Source: Pocillopora verrucosa
Lineage: Eukaryota > Cnidaria > Anthozoa > Scleractinia > Pocilloporidae
Length of the DNA stretch: 64,000 bases
Direction: 5' to 3'
Assembly: GCF_036669915.1 (NCBI RefSeq)
Contig: NC_089321.1
Span: 6,927,163-6,991,162 of the forward strand
The translations under genes were made by a program, and so were the position numbers. Under the pieces are notes generated by a model. It saw nothing but the letters and a program-made list of their open reading frames with translations, was not told the origin of the DNA and did not search any database. Below are positions 1-11,800 of this stretch, piece after piece (the stretch's first letter is position 1; the number at the start of each line of letters is the position of its first letter).

Positions 1-3000
1 CCATTCGAAGGAGCTGAAAGACAGGACATTTCCAGACTTTCCATCTGAGTGTCTTCCGGTATAGTTTCCGGCGAAGTATCGAAATTTGGTTTTCTGTCAC
101 AGAGTCCACCACGATTCCCACTTGCAGCAGAGCTACGACACGACCCCATGGAACCTTCCATTCCAATATCTTGTCCCAAACTTTTCGAACCACTTGCCTC
201 ACACGACTTAACAGCATTCTCTTTTTCATTTTCTGTAGGCATCTCCACATGAGCAGACGCATGGCCCCCATCCTCTTGACATGATTCATGATGACTTTCC
301 TTCGTAGCTGACCTTAGGCATAACCTTTTCCGACTTTCCATCCTGATTTCCGACTCTTGTTGTACTTCTGTTTCAAGTGACGTCATCTTGCCTTTTTGCA
401 TGTCACTCTCTGTCGCGGGAGCTTCACGGATCATGATGGAATTTTTCAGCTTGACAACCGATGCATCCCGCGTACTTCTGGGACTCTCCATATCTACTTT
501 TTGCTCTATGTCTTGAATTATTTCCACATGAGATTCATCTAGCTGCTCTTTTTCATCGCAACAATCGGACAACTTTTCTCTTCTAGCAGATCGAATGTTC
601 TTTGATTTAGGACTTTCTCCTTGGGTGTTTTGTTTGCTCTCTCCTTGTGAACGAGAAGCATGAGTAATGAGATAGTCAACGCTATACTTTTTCTCAAGAG
701 TTTCCATCTCAATGTTGCTTTTTAGTTGTTCATCTGCTATCTGATTTGTAGACTCGATAGTTTCACAAGGATTTTCCTTTCCAGCTTGCCTTAGACGTGT
801 TCTCCCGATATTTTTATGTTGGAGCTCCAGTCTGGACTCGTCTGACGAACTAGCTTTACATTTAACCAGGTCGACTTCACCTCTATCAGAATGGGGTCTT
901 CTAGGTCGAAGCTTCGTTCGGACAACGCTGTCTTCGTCACAACTCGCAATGTTACAACGAAAAACACTCGACTTAGGTTGTTGGTTAACTTTACTACCAT
1001 CCTCGCCGGAAGATCCTTGTTCATGGGTGTGCATTTTCGCATCTGCACTCTTTTTCTCCACATTTTGGGCGGGAGATACTCTCTTTCTTCTTTTAGATTG
1101 GCTCTTCTCGAGGTCTTCACGAGATGCGGGAGAAGACGCATATTTATCGCTTTTAGAACACGTCGCAGTAGGACTTAAAGACGACGACCGTACTCTGGTG
1201 TTGGTTACCCGTTCTGAAGCTGTCTTCACACTCGTTTTCACCAAGTTTACACGCCTTTCTCTAAAATACCCAACTGTACGTGCGGATGCATCCTCTCCTG
1301 GGCTGTTCGTTTTGCTTTCAGAGCGTCTGGGACTGCTGCGCAATTCTCGCCTTTCAGCCTCTTTGACCTCAAAAGAACCTTTGCCGATTCTCCGTCCTGA
1401 CGTTTTCCTTGGAGTATCATAATCAGTACAATTCCTCTCGGGGGTGGAGTTGGTGGCAGATGTGCGACAAACAGGTCTCTCATGCGAGGGGTTGATGGGT
1501 GTTTGACAGCCTTCATTTTCCTTGAAGCCTTGGTCTGGAGGAGTTTGATACACCGGAATCATTTCCTGGTTATTTTGCTTTGATGGTGTTTTTTCTTCAG
1601 CTTCAACCGCGACGGAGTTTTGAGAACCAGGAATTTCAGTCCTAAATCATGAGAACGGAGGGAAAGAAATGAATAAACTACACTGTACAGTTCAAGTAAC
1701 TGACTGAAAATTTAAAAGCTATAATTATGTGCACACTTGTATTTATTTAACCTTCTGTAGTCAAAATGCGATTTTCCCAAACATTTAAAGATACAAAGCA
1801 TTGAAAGATAGAAGTAGCTATGTTGAGAAGAGCTTTAGGAAATAATGCGCGGAACAAGTAGCCTTCACCAAACCTGTCTCGCTTTCACTGTAAAAACAGG
1901 TCTTAGAATATGCCTATAGATTGAAGACATTTTGCAATACCTTCCTGCAATATTTTCATAAGTTTACATTTACACACTTCACCCCCAATGGAGAAAGATA
2001 CAGTGGGCGTTCACCAATATCTTCTGTTAAGCTGTTCCTTCCCAGTAAAATTATTTAAGCTAATTTTTACCTGTTTTCCTCTTTCTTTTCCCTCTCTTTC
2101 TGCTGATGTTTTAACAACATATTTTCCAAAAAGTCTTGCAAACTTGGTCCTCTTCTGATCAGTTCATCCAGGCTTTTGTAGTTAGATGAGTCCCTCGAAA
2201 ATGCCTGATGACGGTCACTGTGAAGATGCTGGAGGAAAATTTATTACAAAAAAGGTTTGTTTTACGAAATTAATTTCAAAGAAACCTTTCTGTTGAAATG
2301 TGTGGGAAAAACAATGGTCAAATGGACTTCAGATCTGGATTTGAGCTAGGCTACATTTTATTATGTTGCTCTATTGGGAAAGACTCTTTCCTCTCAAAGA
2401 AAAAAAAAGTTATTTGCAGATAGTGGAGATAAATTCTTTAGTTTCAAATGGCTGGATCTTTTTACCAATTTTCCACGTAGAAGCTATTCAAAATATTAAT
2501 GGCAGGAGTATATGTACTTACCATGTCCAGATCCTCGTAATGAACACAGCAGCACTCACAAAATCCTTTCTTTTTATTCCTATCCTCTTCAACATTTTTT
2601 CTGAAGAAAAGAAGAAATTATATCATGAAATCCTTCACCATATTGTACACACGGCCATAATAAAATAGTTAGCTGCCATCAGAATAGAAGCCAGCTCTGT
2701 TCTGGGAATACATGCAGAAAATATGGTGCAATAAACAACACCACATGAGAGTACAGCTTGACACATCTCATATATATGTACATGTGGAAATCCATACACG
2801 GTTCTGGAGTCAGCTATGAGCACCCCATGATTAACCCTTTACTCATTAACATCAGTATGCATTTCCTCCACACTGTTCTCTATACATTTCCTAAGGTGCT
2901 GATAAGGAGAATTTGTTCAACAATCAAGAGCTTCTTTGGTTGGTGATCATTTCCTTTACTCTCATGACCTTAATGTGTGATTCAGGGGGGATACTGAAGG

Positions 3001-6000
3001 GAGAAATTAGATGCCAATCACTCTCAGGGGTCAAAGGGTTAAGATTGTAAGTATGGCTAATTAGAGCTTAGACACTGTATGTATAAGAACACCATCAGTC
3101 AGAACTGTAAAAAAAAAAAAATTTTGCAAACTGCAGTCATCAACACACAAAATGCGACTGAAAAAATTATATAGATTAGTGCTATTAACCTTGATAAACC
3201 AGACCATCTAATTTCAGCAACATTTCTTACAACTTAAACAAACTCAACATAGTTATGCTTCTATATGTAATGAAGTGTTGAAGCATCCTTCTTAACATGT
3301 CTAAAGGTATCACACTGTATCAGGCACACTGAATTTTTACAATTTAATTTTTTTTATCTACCTTTTAGTCTTGGCAGGCTCCCTACAGTCATGCTCCAAG
3401 TCTCTCTTTGGAGGGTCAAATGGACCCCTCCCCAATGCCCCATCAAAGTAAATCTTTGGCCAGTCCTTCAACTCATGAACCAGGGGCTTGTAAGCGCGAC
3501 TGTGATCTTCTACTTTGATGAATGGAGAGTGCAGCTTTCGTACCTTGGGTTTGACGCCTTGCTTGGCTACTCTACCAGTAACTAAAGCTTTGGATGTTGG
3601 TTTCTTTAGAATGCTACCATATCGCTCCAATTTCTCTAACATCTTTTCTAGTGAAATGATTTGAAGACCCCAGTTCCTTGCATTAGCAATGACATTGCTT
3701 GTTCCACACGTGTAGGTTATGGCTGCATGTGCTGCAAGTGCCTTGCCCCTCATATTATGTTTGGCAGAAGTCTGACCACTTTGTTCAGTACCACATGAGT
3801 CTGCACTTAATGGAGATGGAACGGCAGAACCTTTTGCTGATGAGCTACAGCAATCATAAAGGGAAAAAGCATTCAATACTTACTCACTTTTTAAATATAC
3901 TTTAAAGAAAGCTTCACTTAAAAATCCTGAACCATGGATTTATTCATTTCATGGAAGATTCATTAATGGACTCAAGCTTGAAAAACTGTCATTTGTTGGA
4001 GATTTGTTTGTAATTGATAACATTCAGTAACTTGGCCTGACTGTATCAAAAATAGGCTATTTGTGGAATTCGTCCTGGCCTTTGAGTCAATCTAGAAAAC
4101 TCAGATGGAGAATGTAGTAGTTTCTCCCTATCTGAATGACAACCACACACTGAAGATAAGCTTCTTTTGAGTGAAAACAAAATGAGTAAAACCCTTAAGT
4201 TAACACTTTGAGCCATAACAGTGACTAGCATCTAATTTCTCCTTACACTTTCACACCTGAATCACTCATTAAGGTCATGAGAACATAGGAAATGATCACC
4301 AACTAAAGAAGCTTTTGATTATTAAACGAATTCTTGTTTTCAGCACCTTTACAAATAGCATAGAGAACAGTATGGAGAATATGCATACTGATGTTAGGGT
4401 GTTAAGGGTGAAGGATATTTAGCCTTCGCTAGTAATTTGTATCATTTCTTTTTTACCTTTTTGTGTTTCCTGGAAAAGGACTTGGAATTGATAAACTAGG
4501 GCTTGGTGTTGAGTTGCTTCTTGGAGAGCAACGGCTGTCAGCATCTTTCTTGTTGGTGACAACACAGCTAATGTCTTTGCTCAAAAATTCTTCTACAGCC
4601 TTTTAAATTCATTGAAAACAATCATTAGCTTATTTAACAAAAGCATTGCTGGTATTACCTTTGTTTGCCGCCTGAAACTTAAGCCTATTCATTGAAGTTT
4701 TCTTCAAAAAGAACCATGAAAGACTGGCAAACAATGAAGGCAGGCTCAAGTTGTCTTTAAGAGAGAGGCATCTTGGCACCATCAGGGTACTAACAACCCC
4801 TTGACTCACAACTATTCATGCAATTTTCAGTAAAAATGTGATAAGGCTCACTTCTATACTGTAGTAACAAGCTGCACCCTAAAATTTTATTGTGATCTTT
4901 AGTTCAGACACACTTTCAGCAGCATCCTACATGAAGATTCATGTCCTTGATACATGTATATAAATGCTGTTACAGATAAAACCAGACGTGATTTAGCAAA
5001 ATTTTGTTTATGAAGCAAAATAAGGGATTGGTTGTTTGTCTTACACATTTATAATGCTGTTGCTCTAACTGGGATTTTACAAGCTGTTGAATTAAAATCT
5101 TCTCTTACCCCTCCAAGCTCTTTTATGTGAGCTTTTAAGCTGCCTGTTTTGCGATAGTTTTCAAGATCCAAGTAGAATGTACAGTCTTTTAATGGTTCTT
5201 GGTGTTTCTCGTGTTGAAATTCAAGTCTTCTTTTACCTCTGGGACTTATTTCTAGACAGGGAAAATACCATTTCAATCATATATGAACATATTTGAACTA
5301 AAAGAAAACAAAATGCACCCATACACTCAAAATCAGCTATGACAAGTTTGGTTTTTAGGTTGGTGGACTGTGGTACTTGTCACCCAACTCCCATGAGTGA
5401 TCAAGACAGAATTTCTCCTAAAAAGCCAATACAACATCAAGCAGACAAGAGATGAGAATTAAGAAAAAATCAATTAGGGGATTATCAGTTGATCCAATAC
5501 CAAATTCTCCAAAGTAACATCATAATAATTGTATGGCAGACAGTATGAAGAATTACTAATAAAATTTGGGAGTAAATGGGTTAATATTAGTCAGGAGTAA
5601 CTCCTGGGAATAAACCATTTGGGCCATCACCAAGAGATGTTTTGTAAATGTCCATTTTTCAGATGACCCATTTTTTCTCACACAGAATTCATTTATACTA
5701 TTTCTTGTCTGGATATGAATTCTTGGGGGTTTTGGTTGAGAATATGATTGGCAAAATAATGCCTGTAACCAGCTGTTTTTTCTTTTCACAAACCAAGGCT
5801 CCCTTGATAAAATCTTTCCATTCTTCCCCCTTTCCCCCATTTTTTTTAGACCGAGCAACCCATATTCAAGAGAGGGAGGGTGATGGAAAACAAAACATTC
5901 TGTGGGGAAGGCTTAAGGCATAAAAAAAGTCAAGTGCAGCTTTCTTTCTTGTCAACAATTATATTACAGTGGGGATTATAGAAAATAATCAATATAGAAG

Positions 6001-6728
6001 TGATCGACAATGCTTTCTAGAAGGAACTAAAATGAAAGCATACTTAAGAGCAACCTGAGGAGGATGTATAATTCATCAGGAAAATAAAGCACGTGAATCA
6101 AAAATATAACAGCTGGTCTGTTTTATACACTAACTTCCAGCTTCAATTAACCTGTCGTCCAATACAATCAAAACACTACCTAGCGATCACATAATGTGAT
6201 TTTCTCGTCACGACGCCAAAGATTTTTAACCAGAATAGTTTTAAACAAGAACAGCGGTGATATCTTGACGTTTGATGATTGTCTTCTAAGTGAAAGCATG
6301 TAACCGACGCAGTCAGAGGACACCAAGACGCGATCGGACTCAAAGGATTAAAACTTAACTAAATTTTACTCCGATCTTTGAAAATGTGGACGAACATGAC
6401 AAAATTTAACGGAAATTTAAAAATTCAACGGAAAATGAGCCAACATCCCGTAGTTTTTGTTGTAAACAATATCACAGCTGCCATGACGATTCACACAGCG
6501 GCGTGAAAACGAAAAGACGAAACAAAAACCTCCACGACAAAGACGTCTTCGAGAAGCTCCGCTAGATAGGAGCCCGTAACAAAAACGAAAACGATGTATA
6601 AAGAATGTAAATTTGTGTTACTTACTGTACTTCTTTGAAAGTTCATTCACTGAAGGAGTTTTCGTTCTTCTTCGCGGACTTCGACGAAGACCGATTGCTG
6701 GAACTGACGCTCGACGATTAGAAGACAT
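1..6728 (-). CDS. DBF4: DBF4-type activator subunit of CDC7 kinase (C-terminus cut by window edge)
   Basis: DBF4 binds and activates CDC7 kinase, which phosphorylates MCM at replication origins. Seven exons read on the minus strand: 6728-6626, 5251-5109, 4599-4457, 3844-3362, 2600-2522, 2228-2071 and 1641 to beyond base 1; the phases join without a break. Residues about 58-105 form motif N (BRCT-like, with FYLDL and then EEFLSKDIS). Residues about 175-285 hold motif M (NARNWGLQI and SPFIKVEDHSRAYKP). Residues 303-324 form motif C, the CCHH zinc finger (C305, C308, H318, H324). The order N-M-C is that of the family. The last exon stays open for 547 codons to the window edge and is rich in Ser, Glu and Lys, so the protein exceeds 915 residues, longer than vertebrate DBF4 (about 675). 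DBF4B is the other possible orthologue name. Confidence 0.93.
2831..3042 (+). mobile_element. MITE-like element, family M2, copy 1
   Basis: About 212 bases, starting TTAACCCTTTACTC and ending GGTCAAAGGGTTAA, which are imperfect inverted termini. Internal sequence (ATCAGTATGCAT, GGTGATCATTTCCTTTA) recurs inverted at 4199-4412 and direct at 34503-34709. There is no coding capacity, so it would be non-autonomous. It sits in a DBF4 intron. Confidence 0.7.
4199..4412 (-). mobile_element. MITE-like element, family M2, copy 2 (inverted)
   Basis: Reverse-complement copy of the element at 2831-3042, recognised by GGAAATGATCACC, the block around AGCACCTTTACAAATAGC and ATGCATACTGATGTTAGG. The ends are degraded (GTTAACACTTTGAGCC on the left, TTAAGGGTGAA on the right). 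Also in a DBF4 intron. Confidence 0.65.
5380..5584 (+). mobile_element. MITE-like element, family M1, copy 1
   Basis: About 205 bases running from CAACTCCCATGAGTGATC to a GGGTTAA right end. It shares ACAGAATTTCTCC, TTATCAGTTGATCCAATACC and GTATGGCAGACAGTA with the copies at 33995-34205 and 59257-59402. The left terminus is worn. Family M1 has the same TTAACCTTTAACTC / AAGGGTTAA style of ends as family M2. Confidence 0.65.
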
Positions 6729-6995
6729 GATTTGGGATCTTTGTCGATTATATCGAACTCGTAATTTCGCCTGATGGAAGTTCTCTTACAGGTCGACCAT
6801 CGATATCGACGAAAGGGGATAATTGAGCACGAAACCACAGGAAACGGCGTAAAATCTGCCCTTAACCAAAGCAGAATTTCAGCTGTTTCACACGCGAATT
6901 TCCCGGGCTAGTAAAAGAATGCAGATTTTCATGCAAGCGCGGGAAATCCCGTCATGCTATGCAACCTAATCCAAGCGCTGCTGACGTCAAGCGCC
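6729..6995 (-). promoter_or_regulatory. DBF4 promoter with E2F site and CRE
   Basis: Directly upstream of the DBF4 start. GCGGGAAA at 6939-6946 is a textbook E2F core (reverse complement TTTCCCGC); a weaker E2F-like TTTCCCGG lies near 6898-6905. TGACGTCA at 6982-6989 is a perfect CRE palindrome. E2F control of DBF4 at G1/S is known in animals, which fits. No TATA box is evident. The sites are visible in the sequence; their use is inferred. Confidence 0.6.
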
Positions 6996-8895
6996 ACTCA
7001 GCCATTATTTTTCGTCTTACGGCAGAGTTTATCAAGATAAACAACGCTGCATTATTTTGTGTTAAAATGAGTATACACTATGGTGATTTTGGATATTTTG
7101 AATGGCAAGAGGGAGGTTTCTGTCCTTTAAATTAGAGATAGTGGAGAACGGGGAAAATTAATTTGGGCGTGAGACGAACAAAATCTATGAAGGTTATAAA
7201 TAGGGCTCTTAAAATTGCATATCTAAATCACATTTTGGTCTGAATATCTCAATAAAGTTAAATGAAATGTTAATCGATGCATTTGTGGTACTTTATGGCC
7301 TTCGGCCAAAAGTAATTGCGAAAAAAGACGCTTCAAAGGGCCCATGAAGGCGAAAAGTTTTCAGAGTTTATTCATTATACTACCCTCATAGGTTTTGTTC
7401 GCCGCATGGCTCTAATAACCACAAACACCTAGTGCGGTCCGCCTGTGATTCAACTTCCTTTCCCCCCTTAACTTCACTCTTCTTAAAAACTGGAGTTCAA
7501 CAACAACAACAAATACAGCAAAATTTTTAAAAATTAGGACCAAAGTCTACATCCTCAGAATATGTCTCAAAGAATCAGAGCTTACACTCTATTGGTAAAT
7601 GGCTGGAGGATAGTAAAATCAAGGATTCTCTGCGATGCTTTGGGGCTAATGGAGATCAGATGAAAAGGTTGTCACTCACTATTTTCCAGGCATCATAAAA
7701 TAAATTATATCACCATCTGGATGTACAATACTTGCTATTAATGACTCAAAGATCACCATCTTTTGTTATAATTCATGTTTTCATTGTTTTATTTTTGAAT
7801 AACTCCTGTCATTTGAACCAAAAATAAGGTTCCTCCATGGCAATAATAATAATTCAAATTCTCCCAGAAATATATCAACAAAATTAACATTTTCTTCAAA
7901 ACTGGGAACATATCATTCATAACCAAACACAATTGGTAAAAAATTCATCAAGGGCACAGTCCTAAGCACTCTATTTTCACATAAGTTTTCAAAGGACCTA
8001 TAAATTAATTCCCAGGATAGTTCTTAAAATCATAAATTATTTACACTGTAGACTGTAATACAACAATATAATAATTCTTTTAAATATTCAAATATACAAT
8101 CCCATATTTGCAAAAAGAAACTTTGGAAATTGAACAGTAAGGGTAAATGGAGTCTAGTTTCCCCCTGAATTTTAGAATAAACAATAACCATAACTTTACA
8201 ATTTCAACTTCTGTGTATTTTCACTCTGTAGAAGTATTAAAACACTCACGACATGCTTTCCTTGAATATCAGAGACTTTTCACTTGTAGTTTAGAGTTTC
8301 AGGTTGACTTCTGAAAAACAGTCAGGAAAACACACCCTTTTTTCATTGATACTATGTAAATTTTGCTCTTGGGATTACCACTATTTATACTTTGTCCACC
8401 TCAATAGGATTTCAAGAGATTTTTGTAGACAAATAAGTTATAAATAAATTGTTTTCATAGTCTTGACAGGCAGTAGTATACTTTATTAAGCATTGTTAAG
8501 GCCTAGGATGAGACAACAAAACCACAATATAGATATAAGGGAAGGGGGTGGAGCTGCCCATGCCCCACCCTCACAGAGGGGTATATTTCTCTTACTCTAT
8601 AAATAATTATTACAAATTTTACATGATGGCCTAAAACTAAGTGAAAAAAATAGAAGATTACATGTGCTATCATGTTGAATACACAGGCCCTGCTGGGGTG
8701 TATGTGAAAAATGGAATGGTTATCAGTAAGCGAGATTGTCTCATGCGTACCTACACACATGGGAACACATGGATTAGAAGGTAGAATGAAATCCATTTCA
8801 TCTCTCAAAATAACACAACTGGATGGACTGAAAATAGCTGATAAATCATAAGAATATTTGACAAAGAGCTCACATCACCTCTTTGCATGGCTATG
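6996..8895. other. Intergenic: DBF4 upstream side and probable FBXL7 3' UTR
   Basis: No gene is supported here. The right part should be the 3' UTR of FBXL7, read leftwards from 8895; a possible polyadenylation signal on the minus strand is TTTATT (AATAAA reversed) at 8482-8487. An AATAAA on the plus strand near 7251 has no matching gene. Confidence 0.5.
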
Positions 8896-11800
8896 TTAGA
8901 AAAATGCAGGGCATGTATGTTCAATGACACAATTTTTGCAATGTTCCCTTATGTACATAAAAGTCTCATAACTAAGGTTGCATTCTTGCAAGTTCAGGTA
9001 CTGCACACTGCAACACTGAGCTGCAATAGTTCTCACCCCAGTATTGGTAATGCGGTCACATCCTCGTATACTCAATTTCTTAAGCTGAGGACAATGAATG
9101 CCAATCATGTGAAGTCCATTGTCTGTAATATCACACTTTCCTGCATCAAGAGACCGCAGTTTCAAGCAATTTTGAACAATGTGCGTCATTCCAATATCAG
9201 AAACAGCTTCGCATCCTCTGATGTTCAAGTACTTTAATTTGACACAGTGCTTTCCAATATACTTCATTGCTGTATCTGTTATAGGACATTTTGCCACACT
9301 GAGGTACTTGAGACTTGGACAATTCTTGGCAACTTCCTTCAGACTAAAATCTCTCACTTTGAAGCAATCACTGACACTGAGCTCTTTGAGATTTCCGCAG
9401 TGCTGTGCAATATGCTTGATGCCAACATCTGTCACACGATTGCACCTGCGCAGATACAAGCTTTCAAGCAAACCACAACTGAGACCCACAACTCTCAAAC
9501 CCAAGTCATCAAATGCCACACAATCACTTAGGTCCAAATGTCGCAACTGAAGGAATGACCCATGATGTCCCACACCAAATCCATTTGCTACTGGAGCTGA
9601 TACATTATTCACACAAGTACAGCCACTCGTATCAAGATGAGTCAGAGTTTGACAATTCAATAAAATGTCATGAAGACCTTTACTTGTGATACAGCAACAG
9701 CCAGACACATCAAGCTCCTCTAAATCTATGCAAAACCGAGCAACAAAACCCAGTCCTTTATCAGACAGTAGCTCACAACCATTTAACTTTATTGAATGTA
9801 CTGTCATACAGTAACCCTGAGTGTCCATGGCTAGTCTTGCCAGTAGATTCCGCAAAACTTTGTTGATGTCGCTTCCTTGATAATTGGAGATTTGAATGTT
9901 CGACCAAAGCAGTGGATCCCAACAGAGTGTCTGCCATTTCCGACAAACACCTGATGCCATGCAAAGGTCTTTTGTTGACAAATAAGACAGAATAAAAATC
10001 AAAATATCTTCTGGAAGATCATTCAAAGTCATCAACCCAAAATTTGACTTTCTTCTGGGGGAATGTGGAAATATATGGACATCTTCAAAAGCACTGTGAT
10101 CACTGATAGTTGTGGAGTCACTGTCATATCTTGCCCTGGGCAGAGGCGGCTTCACTTTTTCCAATTTTGTAATCCTGTTTCGTAAATGAGCTTGCAAAGA
10201 GTCCTTCCTTTTAACTTTACGAAGGTCTTCCTCAGGTGAACTTTCATTATAACCAAGACTGGTATTAAGTTTACTACTTCTTTGTGTAGAAGGCAGTGAA
10301 TCTGCATCCTCACTAGCAGCTCCAGGTAATTTTCTGGAGGAAGAAAGAAGTCCATTTGACAAACCACCTTTTAACACAAGGTTCCCATGATCTCTCACTG
10401 AAACACTAAATTTATCTTTCTCAGAAGACATTGTGGAAATAGGTTCAGTAAAAGACTGTGATGAAGTGCTCTGGACACTATCAGTGTCTGCAGGCCAGTT
10501 GTTTGATTTGCGCCTTCCACCAGGATCCATCTGCACCTTAGCAGAAGCCATAATTCTCTGTGAAACTTCTGAAGTGTCTTTCACACCATTTTGTCCTTTG
10601 TTTTTACTCTTATTGCCTCCTTTCTTGTATTTTCTTTTCAAGCAAGCATCATCATATGCTCCTAATTCCTCTCTTTTCTCCATGTCAACAAACATTATTC
10701 TATTCCTTGCCTTGAAATCACTGTCAGTGTCTGAACTTGTCTTTGAGTTCAAATTTTCTCTCACGTTTTGCCCCATTTGAGCAATTTTATCAGGTGAGTC
10801 AACTGTTGAGGCTCTGTTCAACCTTATTTGAAAGTCAGGAGTTTGTTTTTGCCCTGTTCTTGTTTCCTGATCTAGTTTATGAGCTGCAACAGCACCCTGC
10901 AAGTGACTGCGAATTTTCTGCTCTCCATTCATGGTAACAAAGTCTCTCGTGCCATTACTGTCTATTTTTGTATCACCATTAGTGAGTCTCTGTCTGTCAG
11001 CCCTTTCTGCAGTTCTTGCTCTGCTTTCATTTCTTACATTTCCGTGAGCGCCCCCAAATTTGCTGGCAACAGAAGTGGAGCTTCCACCGTGCCGTAACTT
11101 GTTATGTCCTTGTCTACCTTCACTGTTTCTAAGAAACTCAGGCACCACTAGTTCCTCACTAGGAATCATAAGCCCCTGTCCACCATTAGAGGAAAAATCT
11201 GGGTCTTTCAGATCCCTTTTGACCACTGGAGATGCCCCATTTTCATGCCAACGCTGTTGCTGGGTATCTTTCAAGAAATCTGGAACTTCATATTCCTTCA
11301 AAGGCAAATGAATTGAACTTTCTCTAGTCCTATGGTTGCTGTTTATTCCTACAGAACCATTTGAAGTGGAACTACGCTTTGGTGTGGGAGAAAATTCGTT
11401 GGCAGGAGAATTCTTAGATGTCTTTCCTTTCCTTCTTTTGTCTTTATCTGAAACAAAACAGGAAATTAACTGAGCACTCTCATACTAAGTGATCACACTA
11501 TGAGGAATACAAGTTCATTTGTAATAAAGGAATGAGGAACACTTTAAAGGCTCAGGACACATTAAGTGTACTCTGTGATTTAGAGTACTCACTTTAAAAA
11601 CTCAAAAGATTTTGCTGTACAAAAATTTACAACAAAAAAATGAGAAGAAATCTAATTAACATATTCTCCTGGCTTTCATACATGTAGATTTAGAATTCAT
11701 GACTTCTTGGGCTTTTGATTGCTTCATCAATTTAGAACAATTTTACTTTATTAGAATAATTAATTCAGAACAGAAAACAACTTTACAATCAGCTGAGGTT

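Larger units (their letters stand above)
1642..6625 (-). other. DBF4 introns
   Basis: The six introns are AT-rich and hold no further gene that I can support. They contain two copies of one MITE-like family in opposite orientation (2831-3042 and 4199-4412) and one copy of a second family (about 5380-5584), listed separately. Confidence 0.7.

Noticed and set aside
7067-7135. 22-codon frame starting MSIHYGDFGYF upstream of DBF4
   Set aside because: Too short, with no signal peptide, splice site or conservation evidence, although an AATAAA follows at 7251.
9179-9550. Plus-strand frames opposite FBXL7
   Set aside because: Antisense shadows of the LRR coding exon, as are those at 10433-11311.
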